Below, one piece after another: positions 35,199 through 44,596 of a stretch of DNA of 64,000 nt (the first letter of the stretch is position 1; each line of letters opens with the position of its first letter). Origin of the DNA: Tenacibaculum aiptasiae (GTDB taxonomy: Bacteria; Bacteroidota; Bacteroidia; Flavobacteriales; Flavobacteriaceae); NCBI RefSeq assembly GCF_008806755.1, contig NZ_WAAU01000014.1, positions 62,207 through 126,206 of the forward strand. Direction: 5' to 3'. The translations under genes and the position numbers were made by a program. The notes under the pieces were generated by a model, which saw only the letters and a list, made by a program, of their open reading frames with translations, did no database searches and had not been told where the DNA came from.

Positions 35199-36218
35199 TT
35201 AACTATGAATTCGACCTGTTACTTTTTTTAATGAGAACACCTCTTTTTTACGAATTACTGATAGTATTTCTGCTAAAATAGACAAGGCTATTTCTTCGGG
35301 TGTTTCTGCGCCAATGTTTAATCCGGCTGGGGTATGGATTTTTTCAAGGAAATTGTCGGATACTTCAGGAGAAAATTCAAACAGCTCATTGAATAGTTTT
35401 TCTCGTCGTTTGGCTGCTCCTAAAATTCCTATATAAACAGGGTTTTGTTCTTGTAGTTTAATTAACCAACGTAGGTCGTATGTGAAATTATGATTCATAA
35501 TAACCACAGCTGTATCTTGGTTAATGTTTTTCAAATCGATAACTTCTGGAGTTTGTGCTATTACCGATTTTGCTCCTGGAAAATCAGATAATTGTTTTGG
35601 GTCTTTAATTGATGTAACTACATCAACTTCCCAGCCTAGTTGTACAGCTTGTTTGCATAGTTTTACAGCATCGTGTTCTCCTCCAATAATCAATAAACGA
35701 AATAATGGGGATAAGGTTTGAGAGAATACTTGTAAATCTTTAAAGTTTGCAGGTTCATTTCCTTCAAAAAAAGAAAAGTTTTTATTGTTTTGAAATTTAA
35801 TTATAGAACTAAAGTTTCCGTATGCTTCATCTTCTTTTTTATAAAAAGATTGAATATTAAATGATTCTCTATTTTCTAAACTGTTGGTAAATACATTTAT
35901 AAATTCTGAAGAAATTTTAAAAGGCTCAAGTAGTATGTACAAAATACCTTCACAACCTAATCGATAGCGACCATCGTAAGTTATTATTTTAGATACTCCA
36001 GTTTCAAAAACTGTTTGTGCTCTTCTTTGTACTTCCTTTTCTACACAACCACCACTTACTGCACCTATCATGTTTCCGTCGGAAGAAAGTAACATTCTAA
36101 CACCTGGTTTTCTATAGGAAGATCCATCTAAATCAACTACAGTAGCCAAAACATTATGAATGTTGTTTTGTTGGTTTCGTATAGTTTGTTGAATAATTTC
36201 TTTGAATTCGTATGTCAT
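35199..36218 (-). CDS. XdhC/CoxI family maturation factor
   Basis: 339 residues. The N-terminal XdhC domain (about 10-110) has VLATVVDLDGSSYRKPGVRMLL and GAVSGGCVEKEV with the conserved Cys. The C-terminal Rossmann domain (about 180-320) ends with HTPAGLNIGAETPEEIALSI. XdhC binds molybdenum cofactor and delivers its sulfurated form to xanthine dehydrogenase-type enzymes. It is directly upstream of the MocA-like gene and probably in one operon with it. Confidence 0.92.
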   Translation of the reverse strand: MTYEFKEIIQQTIRNQQNNIHNVLATVVDLDGSSYRKPGVRMLLSSDGNMIGAVSGGCVEKEVQRRAQTVFETGVSKIITYDGRYRLGCEGILYILLEPFKISSEFINVFTNSLENRESFNIQSFYKKEDEAYGNFSSIIKFQNNKNFSFFEGNEPANFKDLQVFSQTLSPLFRLLIIGGEHDAVKLCKQAVQLGWEVDVVTSIKDPKQLSDFPGAKSVIAQTPEVIDLKNINQDTAVVIMNHNFTYDLRWLIKLQEQNPVYIGILGAAKRREKLFNELFEFSPEVSDNFLEKIHTPAGLNIGAETPEEIALSILAEILSVIRKKEVFSLKKVTGRIHS

Positions 36219-36244
36219 AAGCCATCAATTTACAAAAAGTATTT

Positions 36245-37375
36245 TTATTCGTTATTCCACCATGTTGAATACGCTTTAATTTTATCTTCAATTATGATTG
36301 GTTCACCTATTTTAGGAACAACTAAAGGGAGGTTGAGCTCCGCTGCTTTTTTTGAAACCCTTATAACAGGATCGTTCCAATCGTGCATAGCTAAACGAAA
36401 TGCTCCCCAGTGAATAGGCATCATTTTTTTTGCTTGTACATCTATTCCAGCCTGTACAGTTTCTTCTGGCATCATATGTATTTCAGGCCACATTTTATTG
36501 TATTGTCCACATTCCATTAAGGCTAAGTCAAAAGGACCATATTTGTTTCCAATTTCTTTAAAATGCGAATTGTAACCGCTATCTCCACTGAAAAATAAAT
36601 TATCTGTTTCAGTTTTAATAACCCAAGAACTCCATAATGTACTTCCGTTATTTTCGAATCTTCTTCCCGAAAAATGTTGGGAAGGAGTACAAACAAATTT
36701 TATGTTTTTATAATCAATTTCTTGCCACCAATCTAGTTCAGTAATTTTATTATCAGGTATTCCCCAAGCTTTTAAATGTGTACTAACTCCTAAAGGAACG
36801 ATATAATGTGCTACTTTATTTTTTAAACGTTTAATAGATTCATAATCTAAATGATCATAATGATCGTGTGAAATTAGGATAATGTCTATTTTGGGAAGCT
36901 GTTCAATTTCAATTGGAATTTCTTTATTAAATCTTCGTTGCGCATCTCTTGAAATAGGAGAAGGCATTTCTGTAAGCATTGGATCTATTAGAATGTTTTT
37001 ATTATTGGTTTGTAATAAAAATGCTGAATGTCCAAACCAAAGAAGTCTACTTGCTTCTTTATAATTAGCAATATTAGTAGAATCAGCTTTTAATATTGGA
37101 AGTTCTTTTTTAGGTTTAGCATTCGGAAATTTTTCAAATAACATTTGTTTTAAAATGTCGATGGTTTTGTCAAATGTCATTTTTTGCTCTATCCCTCCAA
37201 TATTATGAAATTTACCGTTTTTATAGTTTTTAGATTTTACATATTCTGCTTGCAATTCTTTTGAAACATTTCCTCCAAATACTGGATTGAAATTAACAAA
37301 TAGTAGGTATGCAATTATAAAAATTGCAATTATTGAAATAACTGCGATTGTCATTTTTTTAAAAAGTTTTTTCAT
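36245..37375 (-). CDS. Metallo-beta-lactamase fold hydrolase (UlaG/NAPE-PLD-like), membrane-anchored
   Basis: 376 residues. An N-terminal membrane helix covers about 10-29. LWFGHSAFLLQ opens the fold, and ILISHDHYDHLD is the HxHxDH metal motif. FSGDSGYNSHF and MPIHWGAF carry later ligands. The layout resembles bacterial relatives of N-acyl-phosphatidylethanolamine phospholipase D. Substrate unknown, perhaps a lipid. It is the last gene of an AraC-headed unit, with a 3-base gap to the gene before it. Confidence 0.88.
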   Translation of the reverse strand: MKKLFKKMTIAVISIIAIFIIAYLLFVNFNPVFGGNVSKELQAEYVKSKNYKNGKFHNIGGIEQKMTFDKTIDILKQMLFEKFPNAKPKKELPILKADSTNIANYKEASRLLWFGHSAFLLQTNNKNILIDPMLTEMPSPISRDAQRRFNKEIPIEIEQLPKIDIILISHDHYDHLDYESIKRLKNKVAHYIVPLGVSTHLKAWGIPDNKITELDWWQEIDYKNIKFVCTPSQHFSGRRFENNGSTLWSSWVIKTETDNLFFSGDSGYNSHFKEIGNKYGPFDLALMECGQYNKMWPEIHMMPEETVQAGIDVQAKKMMPIHWGAFRLAMHDWNDPVIRVSKKAAELNLPLVVPKIGEPIIIEDKIKAYSTWWNNE

Positions 37376-37378
37376 GAG

Positions 37379-38050
37379 TTAAGAAAGCTTTTCAGCTAAG
37401 ACATTTATGTCTTTATTTTCTAAATGTTTTAAGATTTGTGTATGATGTAAAGAGTTTATCATCGCTAAACCGATTTTTGTAGTAGTTGTAATGTTTTTTG
37501 ATTTTTTCATTAAACCAAAAAAAGGAGTTAGAAGTATATAAATAATACTATACCAGTTGGTTCTCGATTTGATTCCTTTTTCTGGAATGATGGCTCCAGG
37601 GCGAAATGCATAAGCATCTTTAAATCCTTTGTTAAAAATATAATTTTCAGTTTTTCCTTTTACACGAGCCCACATACTACTTCCATTTTCTGAGCTATCT
37701 GTTCCAGCACCAGAAACGTAATTGAAAACCATATTTGGATTTATTTTATGCAAAACATCAGCAAAAACCTTGACAATATTGAATGTAATTTGTGTGTATT
37801 TTTCTTCGTTCATCCCTACGGAAGAAATCCCCATACAAAAGAAACAAGCATCATAGCCTATCAATTTATCTTTGATAGATGATAGTTGTGAAAAATCTTT
37901 TAGTAAAACTTCTTCTAACTTTGAGTGTTGGATATTTAAAGTAGAACGATTAATTACCAATACTTTTTCAATATTGACATCATCTAAACATTCTAATAAT
38001 ACGCCTTTTCCTACCATACCGGTAGATCCCGTAATAATTACTCTTTTCAT
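37379..38050 (-). CDS. NAD(P)-binding atypical SDR protein
   Basis: 223 residues. GSTGMVGKGVLLECL at the N-terminus is an NAD(P) Rossmann loop of the NmrA/HSCARG type. YVSGAGTDSSENGSSMWARVKGKTEN contains a possible SDR Ser with Lys but no clear YxxxK. It may be a redox-sensing or isomerase-like protein. It lies 5 bases downstream of the AraC regulator gene and 3 bases before the metallo-hydrolase, in a tight operon. Confidence 0.85.
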   Translation of the reverse strand: MKRVIITGSTGMVGKGVLLECLDDVNIEKVLVINRSTLNIQHSKLEEVLLKDFSQLSSIKDKLIGYDACFFCMGISSVGMNEEKYTQITFNIVKVFADVLHKINPNMVFNYVSGAGTDSSENGSSMWARVKGKTENYIFNKGFKDAYAFRPGAIIPEKGIKSRTNWYSIIYILLTPFFGLMKKSKNITTTTKIGLAMINSLHHTQILKHLENKDINVLAEKLS

Positions 38051-38055
38051 GATTT

Positions 38056-38964
38056 TTAATTTTGAGATCTGTATTTTGCGGGGCTTGTTCCTGTTTGTTT
38101 TTTAAAAAGTTTGCTGAAATGTTGTGGGTATTCAAAACCTAAATCGTAAGCAATTTCACTAACAGAATCTGTTGTGCCTAATAGTTTGTTTTTTGCTTTG
38201 TTTACTACAAAAGCATAAATATGATCTTTAGCACTTTTCCCTGTTTCTTTTTTTAATAAATCACTTAAATAGTTTGGAGACATGTTTAATTGTTCGCCAC
38301 AATACTTTACCGATGGAAGTCCCAGTTTTGAAGGTTTGTCTGATGAAAAATATTCACGAAGTAATGTTGCGAGTTCTGTTACATGATCTTGATGAAGATT
38401 GGTACGAACATAAAATTGACGGTCGTAATAACGATTACAATAATCTAAAATAAGTTCAAGGGTAGATATAATTAACTTCTGACTATGCTTATCGATATTT
38501 TGATTAACTTCTAATTCAATTTTTTGTACTAAGTCGGTTAATATATCTTTTTCCTCTTCAGATAAGTGTAGTGCTTCGTGTACTTCGTAATCAAAAAATG
38601 AATATTGATTTATCGTTTTACCTAATTCAGATTTCCTAATTAAATCTGGGTGGAATATTAGGGTCCATCCTTTAGCATCTTTGGCTACTTTTTTTTCTTC
38701 TATTGAAACTACTTGATTAGGTTTAGAGAAAACCATTGTTCCTTCTTGAAAGTCATAATTGTTACGTCCATATCCCATTACACCTTCAATACCATCTTTT
38801 AGAGATACTGTAAATAAATCAGAGTTGTATTTAATACCATAAAATTGACTAAAATCTGGGAAATCTTTAGCCCACATAATGGCAATTAATGGGTGTTTCG
38901 GAGCTGGTGAACCAAAGGTTTTATTAATTTCAGTAATAGATTTTATATGAATTATTTCTTTCAT
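38056..38964 (-). CDS. AraC family transcriptional regulator
   Basis: 302 residues. The N-terminal 160 residues form a cupin-like sensor. The C-terminal double helix-turn-helix spans about 205-300 (LNMSPNYLSDLLKKETGKS and VSEIAYDLGFEYPQHFSKLFKKQTGTSPAKYR). Ligand unknown. It lies 50 bases behind the SDR gene and leads two further genes. The paired repeats at 39861-39897 and 40569-40605, with a spacing of 21 bases, are good candidates for its binding sites, so it may control the SDR, the START gene and, through read-through, itself. Confidence 0.92.
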   Translation of the reverse strand: MKEIIHIKSITEINKTFGSPAPKHPLIAIMWAKDFPDFSQFYGIKYNSDLFTVSLKDGIEGVMGYGRNNYDFQEGTMVFSKPNQVVSIEEKKVAKDAKGWTLIFHPDLIRKSELGKTINQYSFFDYEVHEALHLSEEEKDILTDLVQKIELEVNQNIDKHSQKLIISTLELILDYCNRYYDRQFYVRTNLHQDHVTELATLLREYFSSDKPSKLGLPSVKYCGEQLNMSPNYLSDLLKKETGKSAKDHIYAFVVNKAKNKLLGTTDSVSEIAYDLGFEYPQHFSKLFKKQTGTSPAKYRSQN

Positions 38965-39014
38965 GTCTCTTTAAACGCTAATCAAGTTTTAATTTATAAT
39001 ACAATATACACTAT

Positions 39015-39791
39015 TTAGACTTCTTGCATTTTGCGTATTTGTTTTAAGATGGTCTTTTTAGGTGTAAAAGGAATTGATTTCATCATTAACTTTTGGCTAA
39101 AAGTTAATCCAGAAACAACATCTAATTTCCCTTGTTCCATTGCTTTATAACCATCTTCAGCTACAGATTTTGCAGTTACCGTTTTTTCAAATAATCCTGT
39201 TTCATCCATACCAGAAGTTTTTGCAAATTCAGTTTCAGTAGCGCCAGGCATTAAGTTGGTTACAGTAACGTTGGTATCGTGCAATTCTTCTGCAATAGCA
39301 TTACTTAAAAAAGTAACATATGATTTAGTTGCAAAGTAAATAGCTTGTAAAGGCCCAGGCATAAAAGAAGCTGTTGATGAAGTGTTTAAAATTTTACCTC
39401 TATTGCGAGCTACCATTGCTGGTAAAAATAAATACATTAACTCTGTTAAAGCAATCATATTTAAGTTTATCATTTGTTGTTGACGTTCCCAAGGCAATTC
39501 ATGGAATTTACCACGTAAACCAAAACCTGCATTGTTTATTAAGAACTCAACCTGAACGTTCATTTCTTGAATTTCATTATATAGTTCTTTAGCTGCATTT
39601 GGTATGCTTAAATCTTTAGCTATGGTTATAACGGTGATGCCGAATTTTACTTCTAATTCAATTTTAAGTTCTTCTAATTTATCTAACCTTCTAGCAACCA
39701 GAATTAGATCTCCTTTTTTTTGAGCATGAATTATAGCTAATTCTTTCCCAATTCCACTACTAGCTCCAGTGATTAATGCTACTTTTTTCAT
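39015..39791 (-). CDS. Classical SDR family oxidoreductase
   Basis: 258 residues. ITGASSGIGKELA is the cofactor motif, NNAGFG the structural motif, and STASFM with YFATK hold the Ser, Tyr and Lys of the active site. The DltE/YqjQ-like type acts on acyl or ketone substrates; the exact one is unknown. It is the first gene after an operator region with AraC-type repeats and probably leads the operon SDR, AraC, NAD(P)-binding protein, hydrolase. Confidence 0.92.
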   Translation of the reverse strand: MKKVALITGASSGIGKELAIIHAQKKGDLILVARRLDKLEELKIELEVKFGITVITIAKDLSIPNAAKELYNEIQEMNVQVEFLINNAGFGLRGKFHELPWERQQQMINLNMIALTELMYLFLPAMVARNRGKILNTSSTASFMPGPLQAIYFATKSYVTFLSNAIAEELHDTNVTVTNLMPGATETEFAKTSGMDETGLFEKTVTAKSVAEDGYKAMEQGKLDVVSGLTFSQKLMMKSIPFTPKKTILKQIRKMQEV

Positions 39792-39832
39792 GATATATGT
39801 TTTTATGTTTTATTTAATTGTTGTTTACAATG

Positions 39833-39897
39833 CAAAATTATTGTACATGAGTGGGTTAGGTGTATATATATTACAGATTGATGTATACATTTTACTG
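39833..39897 (-). promoter_or_regulatory. Promoter and paired AraC-type operator of the SDR gene
   Basis: On the minus strand the -7 box is TAATTTTG (39840-39833). Twenty bases upstream lie two direct repeats, written here on the + strand: TGTATATATATTACAG (39861-39876) and TGTATACATTTTACTG (39882-39897), starting 21 bases apart and 13 of 16 identical. The distal repeat overlaps the end of the START gene. The same elements in swapped order lie at 40569-40605. Confidence 0.65.
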
Positions 39898-40497
39898 TTT
39901 AGAAGCTTCTTTTAGTAATCTACTTGCAATTCCAGCGGGTCCTTTAGGAAACCAACCTTTTAATAACCATTTTGGTACTGAGCCAATAGGAACAAAATCT
40001 GCCGAGATGATAACTTTAGTGGAATTGTCATTAATTTTTTCAAAACTGTATTTGATGTTATATGTTTCCATACGTTTTACATCTATCGTTTTATAACTTT
40101 TAGGAGCTGAAGTTCCTGTAAAAGCAATTGTAGTATTTGTTTTAGTTGTTTTAAAATTTAGGACAGCATCACTATTAGGCATTGGCCAAGGAGCATCAAA
40201 ATAATAATAGGTAGTCCATTCGGTATCGGATGTTTTCTTTACTTGTTCGCTTTTTGTAGTGTTTTCTAAAAATTGTTTATGGTTTTCTGAAACGGAAAAA
40301 TAGTTTTCAATCTTTTCTATTGAAACATCTCCTTTGGTTTCTGCTGTATAATAAATATGTGTTTTGCCATTGTTTTTTACAATGTCATATTTAACAACAG
40401 TTTTTCCATCTTTTGATGTTTTTGTACTCCAGTTTCTGTTTTGTGAAATTCCATTAATTGTAGTTAATAGGAATATAAAAGCTATTAGTTTTTTCAT
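39892..40497 (-). CDS. Exported START-domain lipid-binding protein
   Basis: 201 residues with a signal peptide (cleavage near GISQN, residue 19). The rest is one START-like domain: WSTKTSKDGKTVVKYDIVK, YYYFDAPWPMPNSDAVLNFKT, and ADFVPIGSVPKWLLKGWFPKGP near the C-terminus. START domains hold lipids or other hydrophobic molecules, so it may carry such a ligand in the periplasm. Its promoter shares the AraC-type repeats of the SDR gene, which suggests joint control. Confidence 0.88.
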   Translation of the reverse strand: MKKLIAFIFLLTTINGISQNRNWSTKTSKDGKTVVKYDIVKNNGKTHIYYTAETKGDVSIEKIENYFSVSENHKQFLENTTKSEQVKKTSDTEWTTYYYFDAPWPMPNSDAVLNFKTTKTNTTIAFTGTSAPKSYKTIDVKRMETYNIKYSFEKINDNSTKVIISADFVPIGSVPKWLLKGWFPKGPAGIASRLLKEASKQ

Positions 40498-40540
40498 TGA
40501 TTTTAAATTTTACGATTTTAACTTTCAGTTATTTATGGTG

Positions 40541-40605
40541 TAAAATTATAATGGTTTGATAGGGTGTATGTATACATTTTACTGATGCTTGTATATATAT
40601 TACAG
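40541..40605 (-). promoter_or_regulatory. Promoter and paired AraC-type operator of the START gene
   Basis: Minus-strand -7 box TAATTTTA (40548-40541). Then 20 bases, then TGTATACATTTTACTG (40569-40584) and TGTATATATATTACAG (40590-40605), written on the + strand and 21 bases apart. Box distance and repeat spacing equal those at 39833-39897. Confidence 0.65.
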
Positions 40606-40624
40606 ATGCAAAATTGGAGCATAA

Positions 40625-40656
40625 AAAAACACCTCATAATTCAAAGAGGTGTTTTT
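40625..40656 (-). terminator. Rho-independent terminator of the SelO-Msr operon
   Basis: AAAAACACCTC and GAGGTGTTTTT form an 11-bp stem with a 10-base loop, T-rich afterwards on the minus strand. It lies 23 bases after the SelO stop. Confidence 0.85.
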
Positions 40657-40678
40657 GTAATAATATTAATTTAGTGTT

Positions 40679-42244
40679 TTACGAGCTACAGCTTAGCATA
40701 GAACAACCAACTTTATGACGTGCCCACTCAGGTCGTTTTGCAAACCATTTTTCGAATTCTGGTTGTTCTGAATAAGGATTTTTAAATAATGTGTAGAATT
40801 CATCAATTAATTTATAATCGCCTTTATCAGCGTCATCTATTGCTAATTGAGCCATATAGTTTCTAAAAACATATTTTGGATTTACTGAATTCATTTTTTG
40901 TTTTCTTTCAGTGTCAGAACTGTTTTCTTGTTGTAATCTTTTAAAATATCGATTAAACCAGTCTTCCCAATAATTTTTTATTTCTTGAGTAATTTCATTG
41001 GGTGTATAAAAAGTGTTTTCAACTTTTTTGAAAGCAACATCAACATTATCTTCAATAGAAACATTGGCTAGTTTTCTAAAGAAAATAGTCATATCAGTTT
41101 CTGTTAGTTGTAATGTTTCCTCTAAACGACCAATTAATTCTTTATCGTCTTTATGTTCAGAAAATACTCCAATTTTAGACTTCATCATTTGAAGATATTT
41201 TTCATTATAAATATCAGAATACTCATCTAATATTTTTTGCAAAGGATCTACTTCTTCAATAATAGGATATAAGGCATTGGCTAGTTTGAATAAATTCCAC
41301 AGTCCAATATGTGATTGATTTCCGTAACGATATCTTTTATGTTGCCTGTCTGTAGTATTAGGAGTCCATCCTAAATCATAACCTTCTAACCAGCCATAAG
41401 GTCCATAATCTATAGTTAACCCTAGTATTGACATGTTGTCTGTATTCATTACACCGTGAACAAAACCAACACGTTGCCAATGTACAATCATGTCTATTGT
41501 ACGATTGCGAATTTGCGTTAAAAAGTCAAGATATTTTTGTTTTCCTGTTGATGTAATCTCTGGGTAAAAATGTTTTATAGTGTAATCAACTAACTCTTGA
41601 AGTATTAAATACTGTTTGCGTGCAGCTAGAATTTCAAAATTTCCAAAACGAATAAAACTTGGCGCTAAACGTGAAACAATAGCTCCTTTTTCATAAGCAG
41701 GATTTCCATTGTATAATACATCACGTAAAACTTGATCGCCAGATAAACTTAGAGATAAAGCTCTAGTAGTTGGAATTCCTAAATGAAACATTGCTTCGCT
41801 ACATAAATATTCTCTAATTGACGAGCGTAATACAGCTAATCCATCGGCAGTTCTTGAATAAGGAGTTTCTCCAGCTCCTTTTAATTGAATTGCCCAACGC
41901 TTATTATTGTGTACAACTTCAGTTAAATTAATAGCACGTCCATCTCCCAACTGTCCAGCCCAATTACCAAATTGATGTCCGCCATAACACATTGCATATG
42001 GATGTGTGTTTTCTATAACTTCATTTCCAGTAAATATATTTAGAAATTTGTTAGAGGAAGCATCTTCTGAAGTTAGACCAATTGCTTCTAGCATTTCTTC
42101 GGAAACATGCAATAATTGTGGTTTTGCCGTTTTTTTAGGTTCTACATAAGAAAAACAAGCATCTAAAACTTGTCTGCGTGAATTTTCTAATATCTTATCA
42201 GCAGGCAATTCAGTATTAAAAGTATCGTGGTTTTTAAGCTTCAT
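40679..42244 (-). CDS. selO: Protein adenylyltransferase SelO (YdiU/UPF0061)
   Basis: 521 residues. GDGRAINLTEV, QLKGAGETPYSRTADGLAVLRSS, and VHGVMNTDNMSILGLTIDYGPYGWLEGYD are the pseudokinase motifs of SelO, which transfers AMP from ATP to Ser, Thr or Tyr of proteins. It ends in CSMLSCSS; the Cys before the last two Ser takes the place of selenocysteine in animal SelO. SelO acts in oxidative stress by AMPylating redox enzymes. It is the last gene of an operon with MsrA, MsrB and a glutaredoxin-like protein, which fits that role. It overlaps the hydrolase gene by 11 bases. Confidence 0.94.
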   Translation of the reverse strand: MKLKNHDTFNTELPADKILENSRRQVLDACFSYVEPKKTAKPQLLHVSEEMLEAIGLTSEDASSNKFLNIFTGNEVIENTHPYAMCYGGHQFGNWAGQLGDGRAINLTEVVHNNKRWAIQLKGAGETPYSRTADGLAVLRSSIREYLCSEAMFHLGIPTTRALSLSLSGDQVLRDVLYNGNPAYEKGAIVSRLAPSFIRFGNFEILAARKQYLILQELVDYTIKHFYPEITSTGKQKYLDFLTQIRNRTIDMIVHWQRVGFVHGVMNTDNMSILGLTIDYGPYGWLEGYDLGWTPNTTDRQHKRYRYGNQSHIGLWNLFKLANALYPIIEEVDPLQKILDEYSDIYNEKYLQMMKSKIGVFSEHKDDKELIGRLEETLQLTETDMTIFFRKLANVSIEDNVDVAFKKVENTFYTPNEITQEIKNYWEDWFNRYFKRLQQENSSDTERKQKMNSVNPKYVFRNYMAQLAIDDADKGDYKLIDEFYTLFKNPYSEQPEFEKWFAKRPEWARHKVGCSMLSCSS

Positions 42245-43091
42245 TATCTTGAATAAATGAATGGATAAAATTACTAATTTCTTCTGGTTTTTCTTCTTGT
42301 ATAAAATGTTTAGCGTCTATTTGATGAATATTCTTACGATTAATTTTTAAATCTTTTGAAACTAACATTTCTTGTGGAGTCCATTTTAAAAACTCATCTT
42401 CCTTTCCCCAAATAACCATGGTAGGTATTTGTAGTTTGTTTAATACTTCTTTATAGTTAGGAAGGTTATGACATGTTCTAGAAAAAAAATAATACATAGC
42501 TTTATTTTTACCTTCTAACAATGGTTTTTGATATCCTTCTAAATCTGTTTTGGATAGTATGTTCTCTACAAGTCCCATTTTAAAAAGATTTTTGATGAGA
42601 AGATTGTTCGTTATTTTAAAGGTGTATAATGACATTACTATTTTAGTAAAAATATTTTTTCCAAATCGCATAGGAGGCTTGAAGCCTTCGGTATATATAA
42701 TTGTGTTTAAAATTACAAGTCTTTTTATTCTTTCAGGGCTCAGTTTACATAATTCCCAAGTCCATAAACCACTTGCATCATGAAAAATATGTGTCCATTC
42801 TTTAATTTTTAGAAAATCCATTAACGCTAAAACTCGCTTTGCTTGCTTTTTTTCAATATAAGCATCATAGCTTTTGGGCGAATCACTTGTTCCAAAACCT
42901 AGCATATCAGGAGCTATAACTCTGTATCCTTTTTTTACTAATAATGGAATCATTTTTCTATATAACCAACCAGATGTTGGAATTCCATGGAGTAGAAGCA
43001 AGGTAGGTCCAGTTCCTTGATCGATATAGGCTATTTTCCCATCTTTAGTATTGAAAAATTGTTGAGATTCTCTAAAATCAGAATAGTCCAT
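42234..43091 (-). CDS. Alpha/beta hydrolase (haloalkane dehalogenase/epoxide hydrolase-like)
   Basis: 285 residues. LLLHGIPTSGWLYR is the oxyanion region, and IFHDASGLWTWEL stands at the nucleophile elbow, where Asp takes the place of Ser, as in dehalogenases and epoxide hydrolases. IDAKHFIQEEKP supplies the His. GKEDEFLKW offers an acid. Substrate unknown. It is in the redox-repair operon, overlaps selO by 11 bases and follows the Zn-ribbon gene by 5. Confidence 0.88.
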   Translation of the reverse strand: MDYSDFRESQQFFNTKDGKIAYIDQGTGPTLLLLHGIPTSGWLYRKMIPLLVKKGYRVIAPDMLGFGTSDSPKSYDAYIEKKQAKRVLALMDFLKIKEWTHIFHDASGLWTWELCKLSPERIKRLVILNTIIYTEGFKPPMRFGKNIFTKIVMSLYTFKITNNLLIKNLFKMGLVENILSKTDLEGYQKPLLEGKNKAMYYFFSRTCHNLPNYKEVLNKLQIPTMVIWGKEDEFLKWTPQEMLVSKDLKINRKNIHQIDAKHFIQEEKPEEISNFIHSFIQDNEA

Positions 43092-43096
43092 TGCTG

Positions 43097-43366
43097 TTAA
43101 TTTTTATAACTTACATTGCAAGTTTCGCATATTAAAATATCTTCTTTTAAGGTAATTTTATCAAGTTTAGAGGCTACTTCATGAATAAAATTATCATATG
43201 TATTATGCTCTGGTGTAATATTATTTACTTTAATCTTCTTGTAAAATTCTCCTTCCCACTCCTGTTTTCCCCAGCAGTTAGGGCATACACCTTCAGGAGC
43301 ATTTAAGGTGTTATTTCCTTCTGTTCTTGTTTTAAAATAGCTTTTTAAATTGTTTATTAAGTTCAT
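43097..43366 (-). CDS. Small protein with two CxxC pairs (zinc-ribbon-like), unknown function
   Basis: 89 residues. CPNCWG near residue 28 and CETC near residue 82 could bind one zinc or form a redox pair. Between them is a mostly helical, charged stretch. I do not recall a characterised homologue, although similar short proteins occur in Flavobacteriaceae. The 5-6 base gaps on both sides place it firmly in the SelO-Msr operon, so a thiol-related role is plausible but unproven. Confidence 0.78.
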   Translation of the reverse strand: MNLINNLKSYFKTRTEGNNTLNAPEGVCPNCWGKQEWEGEFYKKIKVNNITPEHNTYDNFIHEVASKLDKITLKEDILICETCNVSYKN

Positions 43367-43372
43367 AATTTG

Positions 43373-44596
43373 TTAATTTTCTATGATTGTTGTGTTAAAA
43401 ATTACTTGGCTGGCTAAAGTTTTATGTACCGGACATTTAGAAGCAATTTCTTTTAATCGTTCTTTTTGTTGTTCATCTAAATTGCCAACAAATTTTAATT
43501 TTTTACTAATATGATCTAGGTATGTAGGTTTTTCTATTTCAATTCCTAAATCATCACTATGTTTTCTTGAATGAGTAACATAAACAAAGACTTCTTGTAA
43601 ATCCCATTTTTTACGTTCTGCATATAATTTCAAAGTCATAGCTGTGCAGGCAATTAGTCCAGCGTTTAAATATTCGTAAGGAGAAGGACCAAAATCATCA
43701 CCTCCTACAGAAGCAGGTTCGTCTGCAATTAAAGTATGATTCTTAGATTGAATTGTTGTTGTAAAATTATCTTCTACCAAATTTAAATGACCAACTAGCT
43801 GCTCTCCTTTAGTTTCTAGCATTGTATTTTCTTTTTGAGGAAAATAACGAGCTACCCATGTCCCTATAACATTACCTGCATAGATACTGTCTTTTGGGTC
43901 AGATAATAAATGATCAGCATTATCTAAGCTAATAAAGCTTTTAGGATGATGAGCGTTTAAATAAAGTTCTTGAGCATTATTAACCCCTACAATTGTATCT
44001 ACAGGAGAGTGTAAAATTAATATAGGTTTGCGGAGTGATTTGGTAACCTCTGCTAGGTTGATTTTATCGAAATCAGAAACAAACTCTTGATTAATTTTAA
44101 AAGGTCTTCCTCCAATATTTACTTCAACTGAATCTTCATTTTCTATATTTTCAATTCCGTGAGAAAATAAATGTTTTACATGTGCTACATCTGCAGGAGC
44201 TCCAATAGTAGCTACCGCTTTTATATTCTCTAATTTAGAAGCAGAAACAATAGCGGCCGCACCACCTAATGAATGTCCTATTAATAAACATGGAGCTTCA
44301 AAATGCTCGGTTATATAGTTGTTTACAGCAATAAGATCATCAACGTTTGCTGAAAAGTAACTTTCAGAAAAGTTTCCTTCACTTCTTCCTAAACCTGTAA
44401 AATCAAAACGGATGACTCCAAAACCGTGTTTTGTTAGAGAACGACTAATGTTTTTAACAGCTCCTAAAGTACTACTACAAGTAAAACAGTGTGCAAAAAT
44501 GGCATAGTAATTAGGTTTTTGATTTACTGGTAGTTCTAAATAAGCCTGTAGCTTGTAACCTTTTTTATTGGTAATATTAAGTTTTGTTATTCTCAT
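43373..44596 (-). CDS. Fusion of alpha/beta hydrolase and OsmC peroxiredoxin-like domain
   Basis: 407 residues. The N-terminal hydrolase (about 1-255) has [12 protein letters not shown] with the Ser nucleophile and ADHLLSD with the His. The C-terminal OsmC domain (about 265-407) has [16 protein letters not shown] and CPVHKTL, the two Cys of OsmC/Ohr enzymes that reduce organic hydroperoxides. Fusions of this kind are known in many bacteria. It probably hydrolyses an ester or peroxide and reduces the product. It overlaps the MsrA-like gene by 4 bases (ATGA). Confidence 0.92.
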   Translation of the reverse strand: MRITKLNITNKKGYKLQAYLELPVNQKPNYYAIFAHCFTCSSTLGAVKNISRSLTKHGFGVIRFDFTGLGRSEGNFSESYFSANVDDLIAVNNYITEHFEAPCLLIGHSLGGAAAIVSASKLENIKAVATIGAPADVAHVKHLFSHGIENIENEDSVEVNIGGRPFKINQEFVSDFDKINLAEVTKSLRKPILILHSPVDTIVGVNNAQELYLNAHHPKSFISLDNADHLLSDPKDSIYAGNVIGTWVARYFPQKENTMLETKGEQLVGHLNLVEDNFTTTIQSKNHTLIADEPASVGGDDFGPSPYEYLNAGLIACTAMTLKLYAERKKWDLQEVFVYVTHSRKHSDDLGIEIEKPTYLDHISKKLKFVGNLDEQQKERLKEIASKCPVHKTLASQVIFNTTIIEN

